A stretch of 64,000 nucleotides of DNA from Elymus sibiricus. Taxonomy: Eukaryota > Streptophyta > Magnoliopsida > Poales > Poaceae. A program made the position numbers and the translations under genes. Below, in pieces: positions 1-9,951 of the stretch; the stretch's first letter is position 1; each line of letters begins with the position of its first letter. The notes below the pieces were generated by a model that did no database searches, was not told the origin of the DNA, and was given only the letters and a program-made list of their open reading frames with translations. Location: the NCBI GenBank assembly GCA_039707655.1, contig CM077664.1, positions 23,858,781 to 23,922,780 on the forward strand. The letters run 5' to 3'.

Positions 1-2
1 GC

Positions 3-761
3 TTTTGTGCAGAGAAATCTCAGAGGCTTCTAGTATATGAATATATGCCGAGAGGGTCACTTGATAGGTGGATCCATTACCGCCACAACAATGCCCCACT
101 CGATTGGCGCACGCGGTGTAGAATCATTCTGGATATTGCCAAAGGCCTGTGCTATCTTCACGAGGAGTGCAGGCGAAAGATAGCTCATTTAGATATCAAA
201 CCGCAAAATATTCTATTAGATGAGAACTTCAATGCCAAAGTGGCTGATTTCGGACTATCTAAGCTAATAGATAGGGATCAAAGCAAGGTAATGACGGTGA
301 TGAGAGGCACACCTGGGTATCAGGCACCTGAATGGTTAACCTCACAAATCACTGAAAAAGTTGACGTCTACAGCTTTGGAGTTGTTGTCATGGAGCTAAT
401 AAGTGGGAGAAAAAATATTGATAATTCTCTGCCTGAGGCGAGTTCCAACCTCATCAATTTGTTACGAGGAAAGGCTCGAGATAATCAATTGAGTGATCTG
501 ATTGACAAGCATAGTGAAGACATGCTCTCACACCAGGAGCAAGTGATTCAAATGATGAAGCTTGCAATGTGGTGCTTGCTAAATGATGGCTGTCAAAGGC
601 CTTCCATGTCAACGGTGATCAAGGTATTGGAGGGTGTGACGAGCATAGAAACTGCAATTCTTCACAGATTTATCAATGCAAATTCAGTCATGCCTGTTCA
701 AGATAATATATCCGCATATTCAGTTCAACCTTATCGGGACCAAGGTGAAATGGGCGCCTAA
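3..761 (+). CDS. G-type lectin S-receptor-like Ser/Thr kinase, 3' part (kinase domain C-lobe), cut by window edge
   Basis: The reading frame is open from base 3 to a TAA at 759-761, so the 5' part lies outside the window. It encodes the second half of a receptor kinase domain: hinge LLVYEYM, catalytic loop HLDIKPQN (codons at 186-209), DFG (246-254), GTPGYQAPEW activation-segment end and the CQRPSM C-lobe motif. The base before the catalytic Asp is Leu, not Arg, so this is a non-RD kinase, common among innate immune receptor kinases. The family (SD2-5 type) is a plasma-membrane receptor with B-lectin, PAN and kinase domains. It is nearly collinear with 8238-9173, so it is a paralogue from local duplication. 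APEW here reads SPEW in the other copy. No stop or frameshift is seen in this part; whether the gene is whole upstream is unknown. Confidence 0.85.
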   Translation, partial: FCAEKSQRLLVYEYMPRGSLDRWIHYRHNNAPLDWRTRCRIILDIAKGLCYLHEECRRKIAHLDIKPQNILLDENFNAKVADFGLSKLIDRDQSKVMTVMRGTPGYQAPEWLTSQITEKVDVYSFGVVVMELISGRKNIDNSLPEASSNLINLLRGKARDNQLSDLIDKHSEDMLSHQEQVIQMMKLAMWCLLNDGCQRPSMSTVIKVLEGVTSIETAILHRFINANSVMPVQDNISAYSVQPYRDQGEMGA

Positions 762-1350
762 TGAGAAGAAGACATCCAACTACATTATTCACTTGGTTTG
801 TAATTGTTTTTAAATCTTATCCATTTTGTAGTTTGGAAGTGTGTTTTAAATAGCGTGGAGAGAATAATTCCCAGCAAATATATATGTTTGATTGTTTGGT
901 GAAGTTGTACCGCATAAATTTTCATCTGCGGAGTACCAGTCACCTCATCTGGTAGCCAAAAGTATATTTGTCAACTATGTGGTAAACAAGGAAATTACCT
1001 GTGATGTAACTAACACTATATCAATATATGGAACATTGAATTCCAGAATTTTGCAAATAACTTTATGAACCTGATGGGGATGAGCACCATAGGGATCTAA
1101 GGAGAAAGATGGGACTATAGACCAGGATGACAAACTTTAGACGAAAGAAGAATTATGTGATTTTTCTAAAGTTTTCCATAGTCAATACTAAAGGATTAAT
1201 GATGCTAATAGAGCTGGTACATTAAATTGTAAATTTCTAGGTCAGGCCAGTAAAATGAACATGTCACTATGTCAGTCTCATATGTCAAAATAATAATACC
1301 AATCTTTTTCAAAAATTCAGCAGCAACACTACATATATTCTTGCAAACAA
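762..1350. repeat. 3' flank of SRLK copy 1, duplicated at 9174-9720
   Basis: This stretch follows the stop codon and matches 9174-9720 in order, for example the shared stretches cttggtttgtaa, cttatccattttgtag and gaccaggatgacaaac. Both copies contain small indels. It shows that the duplication unit runs through the SRLK 3' end and its 3' flank. No gene is seen in it. Confidence 0.75.
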
Positions 1351-1374
1351 AAGTTGACTATCCTCTTTCATATG

Positions 1375-2650
1375 TGGGCGTGGGGCCATCACTATATGGG
1401 ACGCCACAGGGTGAGGGGAGGGGGCGCTGGCCAGGCTTTGGGATAAGTCCACTGGTTTGTTGCGCCCATGTCAATGAGATTAAAAGATAAAAGACGAATC
1501 CATTAGAGTCGAATAAAAACTGACGGCCGCAATTCATCCGACACTTCACTACACTGTGATCCTTCTGACATTAATATGTAGGAGTTCAGCAGTGAAGTAA
1601 CTAAACTTCAGTCAGAGAGAGAAGAAAGTAACTAAACTAATTTCTTTTCTAATAAAACTGGTTAGTAGGTAATGGTGCTGACTACAGAGTTGGTACTTAG
1701 ATGAAAATTTCTTTTCTAATCAAACTGAAACAATGTCAAGATGTGCACCTTTGGTTCAAGCGCAATGTTGGTTGACTGGAACTGAACCTTTTTCTCCACA
1801 AATGTATTTGAGAAACCAGGTGGGAGATGGTAGAGTTGAAGATGTTTAAGTGGTGTCTTGTTGATAAATCGATGTCACTGCATATCAAGGCCAAGGCTTC
1901 AATGACACTGTCTTTTGCTTCAGGATGACACTGCACTCATGTCAATAAGAGATTAAGAAAATGAATTCATTAGAGACGAGTAAAAACTGTCAACAACAAT
2001 TCATTCCATATTCCATTACACTGAAATTAGAAAACCAGAATTCTACTTATCAAACTAAAGTTTGAACAAATAAAAAGGTTAATAGGTTAGTCATGTCAAG
2101 CAACTAACCACCTACAGACCAAAAACCTTTATATATATATATAATATCATAATATGAGATGATAATCTTAAAACATAGCCATAACTTGGTCAGTGATACA
2201 CTGTTACGATGAACAGAGATTGTGACAAACAGCTTCATCTATAAAAAAAAAACTGTATATAAAAACTGTTTCAATCAATACATATTCAAATACGATACTC
2301 TAAATAAAAAACTGTTTCAATCAATGGCAGGGGGTTCAACTATGATACTGTATAAGAAAACTGTTTCATATTCAATTATGATACTGTATATAAAAAACTG
2401 TTTCAATCAATGTCCAACTCATGCTATCAACAAACACTTAAAAGGCAATTAATTCTGCCTCCGACAAAAAAAAATCGATAACAGGAGTATAGCTTGGCAC
2501 CCCAATTTCATCATGAAACTGAATAGTCTTTGTAATTTACAGCAACATCGTTTCCAGATTGAGTTTCCAACAGCACATGGCCATGCTCTCAAGAACAAAG
2601 TTGACCATGCTAAAGCTAGTATGCAGGCAACAGGAACTACCACTAACTGA
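1375..2650 (+). repeat. Dispersed intergenic block, copy 1 (LINE tail plus unknown sequence)
   Basis: The left edge (about 1425-1500) matches the end of the decayed LINE reverse transcriptase at 44940-45040 (ctggccaggct, ataagtccact). The rest matches 45240-45690 and 51365-52345 piecewise, for example the cacctttggttcaagcgcaa stretch at 1744 and 45260. It ends with an aactgatgagcag motif that is also at 52324. No convincing ORF is present; the short ORFs are not conserved between copies. The nature of the block beyond the LINE tail is unknown. Confidence 0.65.
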
Positions 2651-3340
2651 TGAGCAGAATACTCATCTCACACAGCCGAATGTGGAAGAGAGGCGCTGTG
2701 TTGCAAGTGGAATAATATGGTATTGAGCAACTGGAATGTTGTGGTCAGAAATCGTCATCACGGAGACACCTGCATACTCCAATGGTAACAGAACCGTCTA
2801 TGGTCGCCAAATGGCAGCTCGTTCATTTATTTAAATAACTGCTGACTGGAAGTCCTTGCCAGTTTGTGTTGATAAGGATAAAAAATACTAATGCTTACCA
2901 TCTGCAGTTGATTACAGGATGAGAAGAATGGCCTTTTCCCCGTAAAAGGCGTTTTATTAACTCAAATTGTCACGTCGCGAAAATGGCTAGAATGACCATT
3001 TCAAGACCTTGCCATCTGGAGCAAATTTGAATCCAAATAAGATGTACAGTACAACCTTAATTAGCGATCCCTGATGCTATTCGAAGTAGTACTTGCAGGC
3101 CTTGACAACAAAATAAGGGAGATCTAAGGTACAGTAGTTCTTTCTCCCTTGAGTCAGACGTCTGCTATACTACTAGATTCTATATACTTCGGCCGGCCGC
3201 TAACCGCCATAATGACTGACTTGGGCCGGCAGAGCCGAACAGTGGACCTTTCTCCTCTGTAAGGGGACGACATCGTCTTTCAGGTTCAACCTCAGTCATA
3301 TACCAAGAACTGGTCCTTCTTCCAGAATCCAACATTATCC
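2651..3340. other. Upstream region of the SRLK pseudogene
   Basis: No coding sequence or repeat was recognised. It ends at the ATG of the SRLK at 3341, so it should hold the old promoter and 5' UTR. A TATA-like tctatata lies near 3179-3186, but it is too weak a signal to call a promoter. Confidence 0.4.
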
Positions 3341-3618
3341 ATGGGTCCTGCCAATCTCCTCTTCATCATACTAGCAACTGCAGCACAATTGCTCTCTGAG
3401 GCGCAGTTGGAGTTCGCCGACTATCCCACAGCCAACCTCTCAATAACGTGGACCAACAACATTGCGCTGGACTCCCTCATCTGGCCTACATTCGATGATG
3501 GTTTGAATGTCCGATCCATCGTCCTCCGCTCGACACAAACCATATACGGACCTTCCTTTGGCGCAGGTTTCTTCTGCGCCCCACCCTGCAACGTGTTCCT
3601 CTTTGCTGTCTACATTTT

Positions 3619-4988
3619 GACGAAAAAGGGTTTCCCCCTGCTTTATATTATAAAGCAACCACCACCGCAATACATCCGAGCATACAACAAAAAGAAAACA
3701 AAGGAAAAAAACGGCAAAGATACACGATGCTACAGAACGGCTAACGGGATTCAAATGCACCAAGCAAAGGCTTGAGCATCGAAGCCCTCAGCGAGCACCA
3801 CACCCTGCCATTGATAAGGTGAAGGCAAGGAGACTACTCGCCGTCGGGGGACGACCACACTGTCACCTTCCATGAACCACCACTGCAAAGCCGCCATCCG
3901 CCTCCGCCACCAAAGAGGGCCCCCTGCCCTCTCGTCCTGGACCGTAGGACGCCACGCCGTCGGTAGGCAGAGCTGCTCACCCCCGAGCACGCATAGCCGG
4001 CCCAGATGGTGGCCGGGAAGGACGACAAGACGGCGACCCCACCGAGCAGAGCAATCCCTCCACCAACACATCATCTCCGGCAAAGAGCGTGGTGCCCACT
4101 GCAAGCCGTCGAATGGGGACACCACTGAAGATACTCGACGACCCACTCGCTCAGAAGCGCACACCACCACCTCCACCGACCCAAGGCGGCGTCTTCAGGA
4201 AGAAAACGGCGCCGGAGCGTCGCCGCCGCGCAATCCAGGAGATTTTGGGCTTTCACCCGGGTCACGGAGGTGGAGGGCGAGGGAAAAGATCACGACATCG
4301 CCTTCAGGAAGGGTAGCAAAGCCCGGAGCATTGGCGACATCGTGGCCGCCGACGCCGGCCAGGAGCTTCCCCCGATCCAGAGCCCACGCTCCCATCGCCC
4401 CACCCAGTAGCGGGCTAGCAGGGCGAGGTGTACCTGGAGCAGAGGAGGACGCCATCTTTAGCTCGATGCACGGGGCCAGCGGGACAACCCCAGCCTCGAT
4501 CACCACGTTCGCCGCCACCTTGCTGCCCGAGCAGCCAAGGAGGGCATCCCGCAGCATCCGCGCCAGCCACCCGCCGCCGGAAGGGAGGCGCGCTCACCGG
4601 AAGAGGCCGCCGCCTCAGATCCGCGCCCACCACGCGCGGCCCGCGTGCCTGCCCCCACACGCCTGCGGAGAGAGGAGGAGCCCCCAGGCGGCACGCGAGC
4701 CACCGCACCCGCCAGATCCGCCACCCCACAGCCGCCGCGCGCCACGCCCGCCGGGCCTCCGCCGGATCTCGCCGTCCCCATGCCGCCAGACCAAGCAAAG
4801 GGGAGAGAAGGCCCCGCCGCCGCCAGCGCCACGCGGGCTTAGCCCGGCGACGCCTGCCGGCGGTGGCGGAGGGGAGGGCTGGAGAAGAGGGGGCGGGTTC
4901 CGGCGGCTAGGGTTGAGCCCCCGGGTCGCCGCGGGGGGCGACACGGGAGAGGGAGAGGGGTCTGGTCGCCAATCCCTTTCTCGTCGAT
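3619..4988 (-). mobile_element. 1.37-kb GC-rich non-LTR element in the SRLK lectin exon
   Basis: The insertion is flanked by a 17-bp direct repeat, tttgctgtctacatttt at 3602-3618 and the same with one mismatch at 4989-5005. Removing one copy and the insert restores the reading frame. The left end, read on the minus strand, is a LINE-type 3' tail (tataaagcagggggaaacc then ccctttttcg). The right part, the 5' side of the element, is very GC-rich and looks like a LINE 5' leader. No reverse transcriptase is encoded, so this is an internally deleted or non-autonomous element moved by target-primed reverse transcription. The long GC-rich ORFs in all frames are low complexity and not believed to be genes. 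Confidence 0.75.
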
Positions 4989-5637
4989 TTTGCCGTCTAC
5001 ATTTTCAGCATTAACTTCGCAGCTTCAAGCCCACACGTGGTATGGTCTGCCAGCCGGGATCACCCTGTTAGGGAGGGTGCCACGGCTGAGCTTAACATCG
5101 ATGGGAGCTTGGTGCTTCGAGATGCTGATGGCAGCCTCGTCTGGTCCAGTGGAAGTTCAGGGCGGTCTGTAACAGAAATGGTGATCACCGAGGACTGCAA
5201 TCTGGTGCTGTCTGATCGCAAGAATGGAACTGTGTGGCAGTCATTCGATCATCCTAGTGACACATTGCTCACTGGGCAGTCACTACTGGAAGGTATGAGG
5301 CTTGTAGCTAACACTTCCGCCACAAATTGGACAGGGAATCAGTTGCACATGGCAGTTCTCCCCAGAGGATTGCGTCGGCATGCAGGATTGTATGGTTATG
5401 TTGAATCCACACCATCACAACTCTACTACGCGTTTGCAGAAAGGATGAACACAGGCAATGGTCCAACAAACTTTACATTTGGCAATGGCAGCCTCAGCCT
5501 CCTTTTGCGAGAACAGCCAGGCATCCCATATAGTTATAGTATCCGACTGCCAGCAGCTAAATCCATTCAGTACATGAGGCTAGAGTCTGATGGGCACCTT
5601 AGGCTGTATGAATGGTCTGAGCAAAGTAGCCGGAAAC

Positions 5638-6189
5638 GGGAACGGTGGGCCGTTCCTCGATCCGGATTCATCGACCCAGAATCAGATTCGGGAACGAGGG
5701 TCGATTCGGTAAGATTCGATGCGGATTCGGCGTTTCCGCAGCCGGATCGTCGATTCAGGTTCGGCGACTCGACAGTCTTGGTTCTTGAATCGATCGAGTA
5801 AGCAAAAGGTCAGCCATATCAATCACGAACTCCTCGTTTTACTCTCTGCGCCCGTTCTTTTCCACTCCCCTAAATAACTCCTCGTTCTGCTCTCCAAGGC
5901 TGCTAATAAATTTTCCGTTTGGGAGGAGATGATTTATCTTAGTCTTCATGGATGTCTTCCCTGTATAAGTACTCCCTCGGTCCCTCCCAACCAGTTGCTC
6001 CCAGCATCCAATTAGTAAAGATTCACGTTCCTCGTTCCGTGGTACCGTACCGGATTCATCGTACCGGAATTGATTGGATCGCGTTTGCGCTTTAGAAAAA
6101 TCATTCGAGAGATGTATACCCCCGTTGTACCCTATTTTTTCCAGCCTCCGACTCTCGTCCCCCGTTCCCGTTCCTCGTTCCCACCGTAT
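5638..6189. mobile_element. 552-bp TIR element (non-autonomous DNA transposon) in SRLK
   Basis: The target duplication cggaaac lies at 5631-5637 and 6190-6196, possibly 8 bp with one mismatch. Taking the element out joins the codons for ...EQSSRKHGNYGSE... in frame. The termini are imperfect inverted repeats (gggaacggtggg at left; atacggtgggaac read inward from right). Inside are repeated ccggattcatcg and ccgttcc motifs. Neither the 7-8 bp TSD nor the ends decide between hAT and Mutator superfamilies. No transposase is seen. Confidence 0.7.
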
Positions 6190-6275
6190 CGGAAACATGG
6201 CAACTATGGGTCTGAGGCAAAAAGCACATGCACTTTGCTGTCTGATGTAACCAAGAGGGGAGAATTGTCTGATGA

Positions 6276-6542
6276 TTGTGCATTCCCAACGGTGTGCGGA
6301 GAGTACGGCACATGTCCATTTCAGGACAACTCAAGTTCATTAAACTACTTCAAGCCGGTGCACGGGCGCAAGGCAAATCTTGGCTGCGCACCATTGAATC
6401 CAATCTCTTGTCGAGAAATGCAACACCACAAGCTCTTGACCCTTACCGATGTTTCTTACTTTGATGAAAGGCACACCATTGAGAATGCGGAGAGTACGGC
6501 ATTCCCAACGGTGTGCGGAGAGTACGGCACATGTCCATTTCA
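6276..6542 (+). repeat. Duplicated 44-46 bp coding segment inside the SRLK pseudogene
   Basis: The stretch from gcattcccaacggtgtgcgg to catttcag occurs at about 6279-6322 and again at about 6499-6542. It encodes FPTVCGEYGTCPFQ both times. The second copy is followed directly by non-coding insertion sequence, in place of the expected continuation of the Cys-rich domain. Confidence 0.8.
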
Positions 6543-6942
6543 GATGGAGCCCACTCTGTGGTGATGTGGCGTAACGGTTCGTGATAAACAGCATTAGACA
6601 GGATCTTTTTGTCAAAAACTCCTCTCCTTTCTAAAAAAAATCTCTCTCCGTCCCTGATCCAGATCGGGATCCAAATAAGTATCTCTCGTTCTCCCGATGG
6701 ATGTGCTGCTCCTTCTTCTCTCTCTCGTTCTGCCGGCGGATGCCCGGGCGTGCTCTCTGGCCTCGAGGGCCTCGGACGCCACGAAGAACGCCTCGCCGAG
6801 CAGCAGCAGCTCCACCGCGCCTCTTCTGCGCCGGCCGAGCCACGAGCAGCAGCAGCTCCACCTGCTACTATTGACGCCATGCTCGACCTGCCCAAGCCCG
6901 ACGACGACACCGCCCAACCGCCGCGCGCACCGGTCGAAAGAA

Positions 6943-7085
6943 TTGACGATAACCCCCCCTGTTGGTCTGCCTTTGATCATAAGCCCCCCCTTGTGTCACT
7001 AACGTGTGGGACCGGACCCCACATGTCAGTGACACAAGGGGGGGCTTATGATCAAAGGCAGACCAACAAGGGGGGTTATCGTCAA
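6943..7085. repeat. Near-perfect inverted repeat: 68-bp arms, 7-nt loop
   Basis: The left arm (6943-7010) starts ttgacgataacccccc, and the right arm (7018-7085) is its reverse complement with three mismatches. The loop is accggac. As RNA this would fold into a long hairpin of the type that feeds small-RNA production, or it may be a foldback transposon core. No host gene is seen in it. Confidence 0.85.
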
Positions 7086-7317
7086 ATCTCCCCGCACCGG
7101 TCGCCGCCGCCTCACCGAGAGGGCTCGCCCACGCGTGCGCCGACCTGCCGCACCGCACCTCGCCGAGAGGGCTCGTCCTCGCGTGCGCTCCTCCTACCGG
7201 TCGCGGGAACTGCTAGACCGGCCGCGGCGGCGTCCTGCGCTCCTCCTACGGCGAGTCCCCCCACTGCCCTCCTCCTAACGGCCGCAGGGCTGCCAGACCG
7301 GCGACTGCGGCGGCGTC

Positions 7318-7318
<1 letters not shown>

Positions 7319-7348
<30 letters not shown>
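7319..7348. repeat. Poly-C tract followed by a CA microsatellite
   Basis: A run of about 16 C is followed by alternating CA. This is a simple sequence repeat whose length may be uncertain. Confidence 0.8.
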
Positions 7349-8304
7349 GACGCTGGCCGCAATGGCCGACGCGCAGACCAGCTCGTCGCCGGTGACAGGC
7401 GTCACGGCGCCGCGTGGGCATACGTATTTCTCCTTGCCCAGTCTGGTGCTCGACCTCGATGCCGGCGACGAGAGCCCATGGGAGCCGTGCTGCAGGTTCT
7501 GTACACGGGGGTTAATTGCGTTTTTGCTTTATGATTGAGGGGTGTCTGTAAAATTTCAGGGACTAGTTTGTAATATTAGACCAAACGCCGTCTAACCTGA
7601 GCCGTTATGCCACGACATCAAATGTGAGCCCCACATGTCATAATTGAGGTTAAAATGCCCAAAGCGACCGGTTAGTGTTTTCTGCAAAAAATTAGGACAA
7701 GAATCAGTGGTTTCTGGCAGAAATTCGTAAATCGGTGTTTTCTGCAAACCTAGGCGTCAATGTGGTGGTTTTCTCCGATTCACTCCCTTGAGATCAATAC
7801 AACCTGAAACGGCTCTTTTCAATTCGTCTGCTTACCTCAAGGTGCAATCTAGCCCCTCTTCTGCTGCTTCTCATCCTGCTGCAAACAAAAAGAAGGTCAT
7901 TCTAGGCATCGCCCTTGCACTTGTTACTACTATCATATTCATTGCTATTATTATCATTGTTTATCTACAAAGGAGGAGAAAGTATGAAGACCTCCAGTTT
8001 GATCAATTACCAGGGATGCCAACAAGGTTTCCATTTGACAAGTTGAGAGAATGCACTGAAGGGTTCAGTAAAAAGCTTGGAGAAGGTGGATTTGGGTCGG
8101 TTTTTGCAGGGAAATTAGGCGAAGAAAGAGTTGCAGTCAAACGTTTGGAAGGTGTTAGACAAGGAAAGAAATGAGTTTTTGGCAGAGGTTGAAACTATTG
8201 GAAGCATAGAGCACATCAATCTTGTCAGGCTGATTGGCTTTTGTACAGAGAAATTTCAAAGGCTTCTTGTATACGAATATATGTCGGGAGGGTCACTTGA
8301 TAGA

Positions 8305-8472
8305 CAGGGGCGGAGCGTAGTGGGGACCATGCCGGGCCATGGCCCGTCCTTTTTTCCGGATTTGCTCTTAGTATTTACTATGAATTTGGCCCAATAACAA
8401 CAGATAGCCCACTCAGCAAGCTTTTGGCCCGTCCTTGGCCCGTTCTTCACTTTGCTCCACGCTCCGCCACTG
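8305..8472. mobile_element. 168-bp hAT-type MITE in the SRLK kinase exon
   Basis: The termini are caggggcggagc and gctccgccactg. The 8-bp target duplication ttgataga is at 8297-8304 and 8473-8480. Removing the element and one TSD copy restores the kinase reading frame (…SGGSLDRWIYY…). Length, 8-bp TSD and CAGGGGCGGA ends fit non-autonomous hAT elements of grasses. Confidence 0.9.
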
Positions 8473-9173
8473 TTGATAGATGGATCTATTACCGCCACGA
8501 CAATGCCCCACTTGATTGGCACACGCGGTGTGGAATCATTCTGGATATTGCCAAAGGCCTATGCTATCTTCATGAGGACTGCAGGCCAAAGATAGCTCAT
8601 TTGGACATCAAACCACAAAATATTCTCTTAGATGAGAACTTCAATGCCAAAGTGGCTGATTTCGGACTATCCAAGCTAATAGACAGGGATCAAAGCAAGG
8701 TAATGACGATGATGAGAGGCACACCTGGGTATATGTCACCTGAATGGTTAACCTCGCAAATCACTGAAAAAGTTGATGTCTACAGCTTTGGAGTAGTTGT
8801 CATGGAGCTAATAAGTGGGAGAAAAAATATTGATAATTCTCTGCCCGAGGAGAGTTCTCACCTCATCAATTTTTTACGAGGAAAGGCTCGAGATAATCAA
8901 TTGAGTGATCTGATTGACAAGCATAGTAAAGACATGCTCTCACACCAGGAGAAAGTGATTCAAATGATGAAGCTTGCAATGTGGTGCTTGCTAAATGATG
9001 GCTGTCAAAGGCCTTCCATGTCAACGGTGATCAAGGTACTGGAGGGTGCAGGGTGCATAGAAACTGCTATTCTTCACAGATTTCTTGATACAAATTCAGC
9101 CATGCCTATTCAAGATAACACATCCGCATATTCAGTTCAAGCTCAAGCATCCATCTTATCTGGACCAAGGTGA

Positions 9174-9951
9174 AATGAGCGGTTAACAAGAAGAAGACAA
9201 ACAACTTAATTATACACTTGGTTTGTAACTGTCTCTAAATCTTATCCATTTTGTAGTTTGGAAGTATGTTTTAAATAGCGTGAAAAGAATAATTTTTCCT
9301 AGCCAATATATATGTTTGATTGTTTGGTGAAGTTGTACCACATACCTTTTCACCTGCAGCGTACCAGTCCACCTCACTCATCTGGTAACACAGAAATATA
9401 TATGTTTTGTGAACTGCGTGCTAAACAAGGAAATTTAACCTGATGGGGTAAGCACCATATGGAGATGGCACAAGGCGGAGAGGTCTAAGGAGAAAGATGA
9501 GACTGTAGACCAGGATGACAAACTTTAGATGAAAGAAAAAATTGAGTGATTTTCCATAGTTCTCATATTCAATAGGGCTAATGATGCTAATAGAACTGAT
9601 GCTTTCAACATGCCACTATATCAGTCTCATATGTTAAAAATAACAATAACGGACTTTTTTTAAAGTCAGCAGCAAGGCTACATATATTCCTGCAAACAAA
9701 AGTTGAATATCCTCATTCATTGGGTACGCACAGACCACAGTGTCTATATAGTTGCATAATTCTAGTCTAGGTGAAAAAGATACACATGAACATGGAGAAG
9801 GGGATCACATTAAGTAGCTTGAGGAGGCAAATTCAGTAACAAATTCACATCAGTCATTACTAGCTACCAATTGCTAATTTGATTCTGCCAACATATAATA
9901 TATATGCACGAAAAACAAAACAGGGAACCCTGACCTTGGGAATGGTGACGA
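9174..9951. other. Convergent intergenic region between SRLK and NLR-1
   Basis: 9174-9720 duplicates the SRLK flank at 762-1350. About 9751-9945 matches the 3' flank of NLR-3 at 52890-53085, for example ttactagctaccaattgcta. So two duplicated flanks meet here at the tail-to-tail gene pair. No gene is seen. Confidence 0.7.

Larger units (their letters stand above)
6543..7787. mobile_element. Composite insertion block replacing part of the SRLK Cys-rich region
   Basis: Coding similarity to the receptor stops at 6542 and resumes at about 7788. The block contains a CT-rich start, a GC-rich stretch with CAG runs, a near-perfect 143-bp hairpin (6943-7085), a C-tract plus CA microsatellite (7319-7348), and an AT-richer tail. 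No clear terminal repeats or TSD were found, and some receptor coding sequence is lost at the junction. It may be more than one element. ORFs crossing it are low-complexity Ser/Pro/Arg-rich and are not called. Confidence 0.5.
3341..9173 (+). pseudogene. G-type lectin S-receptor-like kinase (SD2-5 type), interrupted by at least four insertions
   Basis: Coding pieces can be followed in order. 3341-3618 holds the signal peptide and start of the lectin domain. 5006-5637 holds the B-lectin domain (SFDHPSDTLL) and following region. 6197-6542 holds the Cys-rich region (VCGEYGTC, LGCAPLNPISC). 7788-8171 holds the juxtamembrane part, a transmembrane segment of Val/Ile/Leu, and the kinase N-lobe (GEGGFGSV, VAVKRL). 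8173-8304 and 8481-9173 hold the rest of the kinase (HLDIKPQN, DFG, SPEW). Between them sit a non-LTR element, a 552-bp TIR element, a composite 1.24-kb block and a 168-bp hAT MITE. One extra T at 8172 makes a TGA stop and shifts the frame. Part of the PAN/Cys region (roughly 35-40 codons by comparison with the family) is missing at the 6543-7787 block. The gene cannot make a full receptor. The family acts at the plasma membrane in signalling; its relative at 3-761 has the same kinase half. Confidence 0.9.

Noticed and set aside
3872..5014. 380-aa plus-strand ORF rich in Pro, Arg and Ala
   Set aside because: It lies in a GC-rich non-LTR insertion where all frames are open, and it crosses the TSD into the SRLK exon in a different frame.
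6609..7538. 309-aa ORF across the composite insertion
   Set aside because: Low-complexity Ser/Pro/Arg, runs through the hairpin and the poly-C tract, no domain.
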